In this document: piece by piece, positions 59,926 through 64,000 of the stretch | How positions within the stretch are numbered: the first letter of the stretch is position 1 | Layout: each line of letters opens with the position of its first letter | From: a virus | DNA: 64,000 nt | Reading direction: 5' to 3' (one strand) | IMG/VR virus record: IMGVR_UViG_3300045971_000149 | Span: 1 to 64,000 of that record | Program-made: the position numbers and the translations under genes | Notes under the pieces: generated by a model | What the model was told of the DNA's origin: nothing | The model's database searches: none | The model's input: only the letters and a program-made list of their open reading frames with translations

Positions 59926-60801
59926 TTAAATTCGACGCATGCAGGTAGTCTTGCACATTGCTTGCCAGCTAGCAGGAAAGCTCTTGCGCAAGTCAGCAAC
60001 CTTCAACACCATACGTAGTGACAGTTCGCGCAGCTTATCCTTGTTGTCATTAATAAACTTAACAACCTCGGCTTCCACTTCGGGCTCGAACTCGTAGTTA
60101 GCAAGCATCTTTGCGCCGGTAACCACTTGGTGTATACGCAGCATCTTTTCACGTTGCGTATCCATTTGCAGATCGATATAGTGACAACGGCTTTCCAATG
60201 CTGCCAAGTGCTCCTTCAAACGTTTAGACTTAACGTGCTCAAACTTAATGTTAGTAATAAAGATCGCAGAACCTTTAAACTCGAAACGATCCGGGATGCC
60301 TTCGCCACGCAGCAAGCGGCTATCAGTGTTCCAGCTAATCCAACGCTTCTCGGAACTGTCCAATGCACCTTTCAAGATGTTCAGGCTAATCTCGTCCAAC
60401 AGCACAGAGTCGCAGTCGTCGAATACAACCACACTACCTTTAGCAGAGTACTCATACAGCTTGCGGTACAGGCCTAGTGCGCTAATAGCACCACCTTTGA
60501 CGATTTCGTACTTTGGCTTCTTATTGGCAAGCTTAGTGAACAGGTCATCCTTTTCCAGGACTTTCTCAATACCAAAGGACTTACCAACACCAGGAGGGCC
60601 ACTAACAATCATTGCACGTACATCGCCGCTCTTCACAGCCTTTGCCATCTCCGTTAGGATCATAAAGCGTTCTTCAAGACGCGCAAGGATCTCTTCGTCG
60701 GTTTCGCGGGCCACCTCTTGCTCACGTGCTTTGATCTTATCGTGATCAAACTCAAGTACTGTTGCGCCTGCGGATGCTTTTTTGGATGCTGCTGTTGCCA
60801 T
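59926..60801 (-). CDS. AAA-family ATPase 2
   Basis: 291 residues. Walker A IVSGPPGVGKSFGI at ~67, Walker B VVVFDDCDSVL at ~122, SLNILKGALDSSEKRWISWN, sensor region AIFITNIKFEHV at ~180, and lid helix (ELSLRMVLKVADLRKSFP). Same architecture as AAA ATPase 1 (50486-51373); paralogues. Probably a hexameric remodeller acting early in infection. Tail ends MRRI. Confidence 0.78.
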   Translation of the reverse strand: MATAASKKASAGATVLEFDHDKIKAREQEVARETDEEILARLEERFMILTEMAKAVKSGDVRAMIVSGPPGVGKSFGIEKVLEKDDLFTKLANKKPKYEIVKGGAISALGLYRKLYEYSAKGSVVVFDDCDSVLLDEISLNILKGALDSSEKRWISWNTDSRLLRGEGIPDRFEFKGSAIFITNIKFEHVKSKRLKEHLAALESRCHYIDLQMDTQREKMLRIHQVVTGAKMLANYEFEPEVEAEVVKFINDNKDKLRELSLRMVLKVADLRKSFPASWQAMCKTTCMRRI

Positions 60802-60834
60802 TGTATATTCCTTAGTGTGGTTGTGTATGTGTGT

Positions 60835-60863
60835 ATTATAACAAAGAAACGTTACCTTGTCAA
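60835..60863 (-). promoter_or_regulatory. Early promoter 24
   Basis: TTGACA, 17 nt, TATAAT, conserved leader to ATG 60801. Confidence 0.85.
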
Positions 60864-60874
60864 CCTCTTTATGC

Positions 60875-61099
60875 TTACAGAGTAAACTGTTTCAGCAATG
60901 TCGTTGCCATCTTGGTATCGTTAACCTTATCCATAAAGGCCAGGATCATCAACTCTACCACAGTCTCGGCGTCCTTGCGATCAGCCTTACCCAGAGTGGC
61001 AATAAAGCGTCGAACCTGATCCTGCCCCTCCATTGCCCATATGATGTCAGCGAATGCCATCTGCTTTGCGGAAAGTCCCGGGATTACAATATCGTTCAT
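60875..61099 (-). CDS. Small helical hypothetical protein
   Basis: 74 residues (MNDIVIPGLSAKQMAFADII; DAETVVELMILAFMDKVNDT). Follows a 44-residue gene in the same unit, AAGGAACTATC before ATG. Function unknown. Confidence 0.6.
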   Translation of the reverse strand: MNDIVIPGLSAKQMAFADIIWAMEGQDQVRRFIATLGKADRKDAETVVELMILAFMDKVNDTKMATTLLKQFTL

Positions 61100-61108
61100 G
61101 ATAGTTCC

Positions 61109-61243
61109 TTACTTCTTAGGCTTGACTTGCTTTGCTTCTTGTGCAGCGATCTTGCCGCTGTAGGCCTTGCCTGCTTTGTGGATAAGGCCGGTCTTTGTGT
61201 AAACAATTGTACCGCCAGTGGATGATGCTTTGGATGCTTGCAT
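61109..61243 (-). CDS. 44-residue basic protein
   Basis: MQASKASSTGGTIVYTKTGL to KQVKPKK. Lys-rich, no hydrophobic helix. Might bind nucleic acid (inference). GGAATACACA before the ATG. Confidence 0.55.
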   Translation of the reverse strand: MQASKASSTGGTIVYTKTGLIHKAGKAYSGKIAAQEAKQVKPKK

Positions 61244-61270
61244 TGTGTATTCCTTTGTTGCTATGTATGT

Positions 61271-61299
61271 ATTATAACGTCTATCTTCTAACCTGTCAA
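61271..61299 (-). promoter_or_regulatory. Early promoter 25
   Basis: TTGACA, 17 nt, TATAAT. Confidence 0.85.
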
Positions 61300-61302
61300 C
61301 CT

Positions 61303-61557
61303 TCAGGGTTCAAACCACTCGGTGCTTTCAACACGAACGAGCTTAGTGCGGGTGAGATGATGGAACTCAGGATCTTCGTCCTGCTCTGCCATCTCCTGGA
61401 AGAAGAAGTGATAATCCTCACCGCTGTCTTCGTCCAATGCACAGAAGGCACCTTCGTCAAAGTCTGTCCATTGCATACGCAGCCACATGCCACCGGGCGT
61501 AACATAGAAGCAAGCACCTTCAGCCGCTTCAAAGATCTGTTTAGCAGTGTATTTCAT
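61303..61557 (-). CDS. Small acidic hypothetical protein
   Basis: 84 residues (MKYTAKQIFEAAEGACFYVT; HHLTRTKLVRVESTEWFEP). Starts on ATG overlapping the previous stop (ATGA) with AAGGAAACAG before it. Function unknown. Confidence 0.6.
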   Translation of the reverse strand: MKYTAKQIFEAAEGACFYVTPGGMWLRMQWTDFDEGAFCALDEDSGEDYHFFFQEMAEQDEDPEFHHLTRTKLVRVESTEWFEP

Positions 61558-61706
61558 TCTGTTTCCTTTTCAACGAATTCGACGTTGTCAATGTCTTCGC
61601 CACGCCCGGGCTCCAAATTAGTCCAGATGGCATCAGCAACCCAATTGCGGGGATGTGATGCTTCATCGTCCAGGATCAAGTCAAAGGATACGCGGTATGT
61701 TTTCAT
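61554..61706 (-). CDS. 50-residue hypothetical protein
   Basis: From ATG 61706 (MKTYRVSFDLILDDEASHPR). ASHPRNWVADAIWTNLEPGR is a pattern common in short phage proteins. Starts 1 nt after the preceding stop. Function unknown. Confidence 0.55.
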   Translation of the reverse strand: MKTYRVSFDLILDDEASHPRNWVADAIWTNLEPGRGEDIDNVEFVEKETE

Positions 61707-61707
61707 T

Positions 61708-61872
61708 TCAGTAATCTCCGTAGACTGCGTCAAGTTGCTCTTCAAAGTCAGCGATGATCTCTTCCACAATCTCCTGCGGCACAGAAGTAATAGCAGCAAT
61801 CTCGTCAGCAGCAAGACCTTGCTCGTCGTACAGCTCAGTAATCTCGCAGTACAGTTCTTTCATTTTGGACAT
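61708..61872 (-). CDS. 54-residue HTH-like protein
   Basis: MSKMKELYCEITELYDEQGL; helix-turn-helix pattern LAADEIAAITSVPQEIVEEI. May be a small DNA-binding regulator. First gene of a three-gene unit after promoter 26. Confidence 0.55.
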   Translation of the reverse strand: MSKMKELYCEITELYDEQGLAADEIAAITSVPQEIVEEIIADFEEQLDAVYGDY

Positions 61873-61903
61873 TGTGTGTTCCTTTGTTGCTATGTATGTA
61901 TGT

Positions 61904-61932
61904 ATTATAACAGCCTTTTTACGGGCTGTCAT
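61904..61932 (-). promoter_or_regulatory. Early promoter 26
   Basis: ATGACA, 17 nt, TATAAT; extra ACAT in the leader. Confidence 0.75.
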
Positions 61933-61942
61933 CAAAGACCCT

Positions 61943-62191
61943 TTACACTAGTCGGAAATTCTTGCTGAGGAACTTTGACACTTTGCTGTAACCGTGCTCC
62001 TTAATCAGCTCGCTCACCAGTGCGTCTGCTTCGGGCGCATTGCCGCAAGTGGTCATACGATCTGCATCCAGCACCATTTCGATTGCATCCCCATTGGACT
62101 CGCAGAACTCCATAGCATCGGAACCAATGTAGTTCCAAGTTGCGTAAACGGCTTGATTGAGTTGGGAAATAACTGTTGCGTCTAGCTTCAT
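61943..62191 (-). CDS. Hypothetical protein
   Basis: 82 residues (MKLDATVISQLNQAVYATWN; DALVSELIKEHGYSKVSKFL). AAGGAGTACAGT before the ATG. Function unknown. Confidence 0.6.
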   Translation of the reverse strand: MKLDATVISQLNQAVYATWNYIGSDAMEFCESNGDAIEMVLDADRMTTCGNAPEADALVSELIKEHGYSKVSKFLSKNFRLV

Positions 62192-62217
62192 ACTGTACTC
62201 CTTGTTGCGATGTATGT

Positions 62218-62246
62218 ATTATAGCGCCTATTGAAAAAACAGTCAA
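62218..62246 (-). promoter_or_regulatory. Early promoter 27
   Basis: TTGACT, 17 nt, TATAAT, conserved leader. Confidence 0.8.
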
Positions 62247-62249
62247 GAG

Positions 62250-62273
62250 AAACCCGCCACAAAGGACGGGTTT
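62250..62273 (-). terminator. AAACCCG / CGGGTTT hairpin
   Basis: 7-bp stem with a 10-nt loop between the stop at 62291 and promoter 27. Confidence 0.6.
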
Positions 62274-62290
62274 AAGTGAGCTAGGAAAGC

Positions 62291-62563
62291 TTACAGAGTG
62301 ATGCCAAGTGCACGCGCCTTGAAGCCCAATGCAACGATCTCACGGCTTGGACGTCCGAGTTCGTATTCTGTGACTACAACGCCATTGCCAGCAGTGCGAG
62401 TATTTGCGTAGACTGCGTATCCGAATTGACGGATACGTGATGCTTCTGCGCGTAGATTGCCAACTGAGAAGCGATTACGTGCTTCTGCTTGTGTCAACTT
62501 CTCGCCTGCTGCCAATGCTGCGAATACCTTACCGGTCTTAGTGTCTTGATTAATCTTCTTCAT
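62291..62563 (-). CDS. HTH-like hypothetical protein
   Basis: 90 residues. LTQAEARNRFSVGNLRAEAS then RIRQFGYAVYANTR and VVVTEYELGRPSREIVALGF: a winged-helix pattern found in small phage proteins. AAGGAATAACAA before the ATG. Possible transcription regulator. Confidence 0.55.
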   Translation of the reverse strand: MKKINQDTKTGKVFAALAAGEKLTQAEARNRFSVGNLRAEASRIRQFGYAVYANTRTAGNGVVVTEYELGRPSREIVALGFKARALGITL

Positions 62564-62600
62564 TTGTTATTCCTTGTAATACTGCTTAACAGTTAATACA

Positions 62601-62629
62601 AGTATAACAACAACGATTTGGTAAATCAA
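62601..62629 (-). promoter_or_regulatory. Early promoter 28, diverged
   Basis: TTGATT, 17 nt, TATACT; no ACATACAT leader. Confidence 0.6.
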
Positions 62630-62847
62630 GCACTTATCTTGCCAAATTCCTTTTTCGTGTGATAGTTAGCCAGCATCTCGTGTACCATACTAACTACATT
62701 GTCGTGATCTTCAGTTAGAAGGAACTGAACAGGGCTTTTACTCCAAGAGCGGTTCTTCAAGAACTCTGAATAGATATCACGATGCTTCTTGTCCGCCGGA
62801 TTGAACATTACAGTCGGACGGCCATAGTTTTGCAAAACGCTTGCCAT
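62626..62847 (-). CDS. Hypothetical protein
   Basis: 73 residues (MASVLQNYGRPTVMFNPADK; HDNVVSMVHEMLANYHTKKE). TAATATGG spacing to the membrane protein gene upstream is 1 nt, so they are coupled. Function unknown. Confidence 0.6.
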   Translation of the reverse strand: MASVLQNYGRPTVMFNPADKKHRDIYSEFLKNRSWSKSPVQFLLTEDHDNVVSMVHEMLANYHTKKEFGKISA

Positions 62848-62848
62848 A

Positions 62849-63064
62849 TTAGCTAGACTTTATAGAAGATTTAAACAACAAGCCGCACAGGACATTGATT
62901 CCTAATGCAGTCCATACAGAGTTGATTGGATGAATTCCGTCAACAACTCCTACCAAGCAATCATTCCATAGCCACATTGTAGGGTATGCAAACAGCAATG
63001 CCATTACCACAACGATTGCAACAATGCCAACGATTCCGACAATAACAACAAACAACTTATCCAT
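62849..63064 (-). CDS. Conserved phage membrane protein
   Basis: 71 residues from ATG 63064 (MDKLFVVIVGIVGIVAIVVV), GGAG upstream. Two transmembrane helices: the N-terminal Ile/Val helix and WTALGINVLCGLLFKSS at the end, with YPTMWLWNDC between. Such small membrane proteins, ending LLFKS, are common in phages. Function unknown. Confidence 0.65.
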   Translation of the reverse strand: MDKLFVVIVGIVGIVAIVVVMALLFAYPTMWLWNDCLVGVVDGIHPINSVWTALGINVLCGLLFKSSIKSS

Positions 63065-63111
63065 ATTCAACTCCAGTTAAAGTACTATACAGCGGGGTCT
63101 TGGGTATTGAA

Positions 63112-63549
63112 TTAAACCAATGCTTCGCCAACGGCCTTAAGTGCTTCGTCGTCGGTAAGCTTCTTCTTAATAACTGCCTTTGCTTCGGCGATAGTCACGA
63201 GCGGGCCAGTAGGGCCTTCAACTGCGGGCAGCTTAGCCTTAACAGCTTTAGTCTTTGCAGGAGCTTCCTTCTTGGGCTTGTCTTTGGATGCAGCTTTAGG
63301 AGCGGGTTCGGAACGCTTGTCAACTTCAGCTTCCAATGCAGCACGGATCTCTGCTTTGCCGTTGTCAAAGTCAATGCCGATCAAATATGCAACTGCATCT
63401 TCCTTGGACATTGGGTGTTTCAATTCCACGATATCAATATCAACGTGGCCGTTCTTTGCAAGCACCTTAACGCGCATTGCGTCATTGGCATAGCGAACTT
63501 TGTATTCGCCGTTCAGTTTAGATACGCCAGCATGTGAAAAAGTAGTCAT
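63112..63549 (-). CDS. GVSK/RYAN family member 2 with Lys/Ala/Pro linker
   Basis: 145 residues. N-terminal ~55 residues (FSHAGVSKLNGEYKVRYAND; LAKNGHVDIDIVELKHPMSK) are paralogous to the 89-residue protein at 52090-52359. A linker (EPAPKAASKDKPKKEAPAKT) leads to a C-terminal helical segment (AEAKAVIKKKLTDDEALKAV). Function unknown; the linker suggests a DNA- or protein-binding tail. Confidence 0.65.
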   Translation of the reverse strand: MTTFSHAGVSKLNGEYKVRYANDAMRVKVLAKNGHVDIDIVELKHPMSKEDAVAYLIGIDFDNGKAEIRAALEAEVDKRSEPAPKAASKDKPKKEAPAKTKAVKAKLPAVEGPTGPLVTIAEAKAVIKKKLTDDEALKAVGEALV

Positions 63550-63601
63550 TTGTAGTTCCTTCTGTGTGTGTTTTAAACAGCACCTTGCTGTCTATGTGTT
63601 A

Positions 63602-63630
63602 ATTATAACGCCTAATGGAAAATTCGTCAA
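63602..63630 (-). promoter_or_regulatory. Early promoter 29
   Basis: TTGACG, 17 nt, TATAAT; leader differs from the consensus. Confidence 0.75.
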
Positions 63631-63635
63631 CCAAT

Positions 63636-63749
63636 TTATTGTTGTTTTTCTGCAACAATATTGAAGCCTGCTTCGGCTTGCTCATCTGCTTCGTATTGTG
63701 TATACACTGTGAACAGGTACAGTTCACCGTCCCAAATTTGATAGCTCAT
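63636..63749 (-). CDS. 37-residue hypothetical protein
   Basis: MSYQIWDGELYLFTVYTQYE to AEKQQ. ATG overlaps the stop of the gene before (ATGA). The YQIWDGEL pattern suggests a beta-hairpin and a helix. Function unknown. Confidence 0.5.
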   Translation of the reverse strand: MSYQIWDGELYLFTVYTQYEADEQAEAGFNIVAEKQQ

Positions 63750-64000
63750 TCCGCATCCTTTGCCATAGCTGTAGTCAGGTCTTCAAAACCGTTGTCGTCA
63801 ATGTTCACATACCACTTGCCGTCAGTACGCAGGATGTAGTCAAATCCTTGCATGTCTCCGCTGTTTTGGTAGTGCAGGAAGTCAGTAAAGCGTTCCTTGC
63901 CTTGCTCAGTATCACCGCGATCGCGTCCGTAGAACACGCATACGCCCTTCTGTGCGTTTTCGAACCAATGTGCCCCGGTTGGCTCAACAGCCGCAGCAAG
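63746..64000 (-). CDS. Hypothetical protein, cut by the right edge
   Basis: The frame is open to the window end (GAHWFENAQKGVCVFYGRDR, continuing to TTAMAKDAE). At least 84 residues visible; the true start is probably outside the window, since the only starts inside are weak GTG codons. Function unknown. Confidence 0.55.
   Translation of the reverse strand, partial: LAAAVEPTGAHWFENAQKGVCVFYGRDRGDTEQGKERFTDFLHYQNSGDMQGFDYILRTDGKWYVNIDDNGFEDLTTAMAKDAE

Noticed and set aside
63083-63110. A possible promoter TATAGT upstream of the membrane protein at 63064
   Set aside because: No acceptable -35 at 17 nt and no conserved leader.
50435-63630. Regularly recurring ~45-bp elements could look like a CRISPR array
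   Set aside because: The repeats are promoter-plus-leader elements at gene-length, irregular distances with ORFs between them, not uniform spacers.

Overview
The window is a contiguous piece of the genome of a T4-like contractile-tailed phage (Caudoviricetes, myovirus morphology). It carries recognisable homologues of the T4 replication and recombination core (gp41 helicase, gp61 primase, UvsW, UvsY, UvsX, gp32), of the packaging genes (gp16, gp17) and of the neck/tail genes (gp13, gp14, gp15, gp18 sheath, gp19 tube, a gp4-like nuclease). Several proteins resemble the versions found in marine and freshwater T4-like phages more than those of T4 itself. A YqgE/AlgH-like protein and an SprT-like protein suggest a proteobacterial host, but the sequence does not identify it. 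I saw no tRNA, rRNA, CRISPR array, integrase or IS element.

Layout. 1-10.5 kb (+): a giant repeat-built tail fibre, cut by the left edge, ending in an S74 chaperone domain, then three RCC1-type beta-propeller proteins. 10.5-14.8 kb (+): a tightly overlapping cassette of sulfotransferase, glycosyltransferases and a methyltransferase, opened by a near-consensus sigma70 promoter. 14.8-15.6 kb: a tiny exported protein and a YqgE/AlgH homologue, divergent. 15.6-29.2 kb (-, apart from one small + gene): replication and recombination genes, including a 197-residue relic-like DnaE (Pol III alpha) protein and a homing endonuclease between gp32 and uvsX. 29.3-41.1 kb (-): packaging, head-completion and tail genes. 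41.2-49.2 kb: both strands, with an HNH-like protein, dNMP kinase, neck genes, sheath stabiliser, Nudix hydrolase, a second fibre, a glycosyltransferase and two small convergent genes. 49.6-64.0 kb (-): an early region of an SprT-like protease, two paralogous AAA ATPases and about forty small genes, many under 60 residues.

Two regulatory grammars stand out. In the early region nearly every gene or mini-operon has its own copy of a sigma70 promoter (TTGACA, exactly 17 nt, TATAAT) with a conserved leader (ACATACAT, then GCAACAAGGA). I located 29 such promoters in 13.2 kb, some with the -35 hexamer doubling as the stop codon of the gene before. Late genes carry a T4-late-like octamer (NNTAAATA). 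In seven genes the start codon lies exactly 5 nt after the octamer, with no Shine-Dalgarno sequence, which predicts leaderless late mRNAs.

How it works together (inference): the early cassettes should fire at once from host sigma70 and reprogramme the host. The central block replicates and recombines DNA. The late, probably gp55-like-dependent block builds and packages the virion. The two fibre genes, the RCC1 propellers and the sugar/sulfate-modifying enzymes probably shape receptor recognition or surface decoration.
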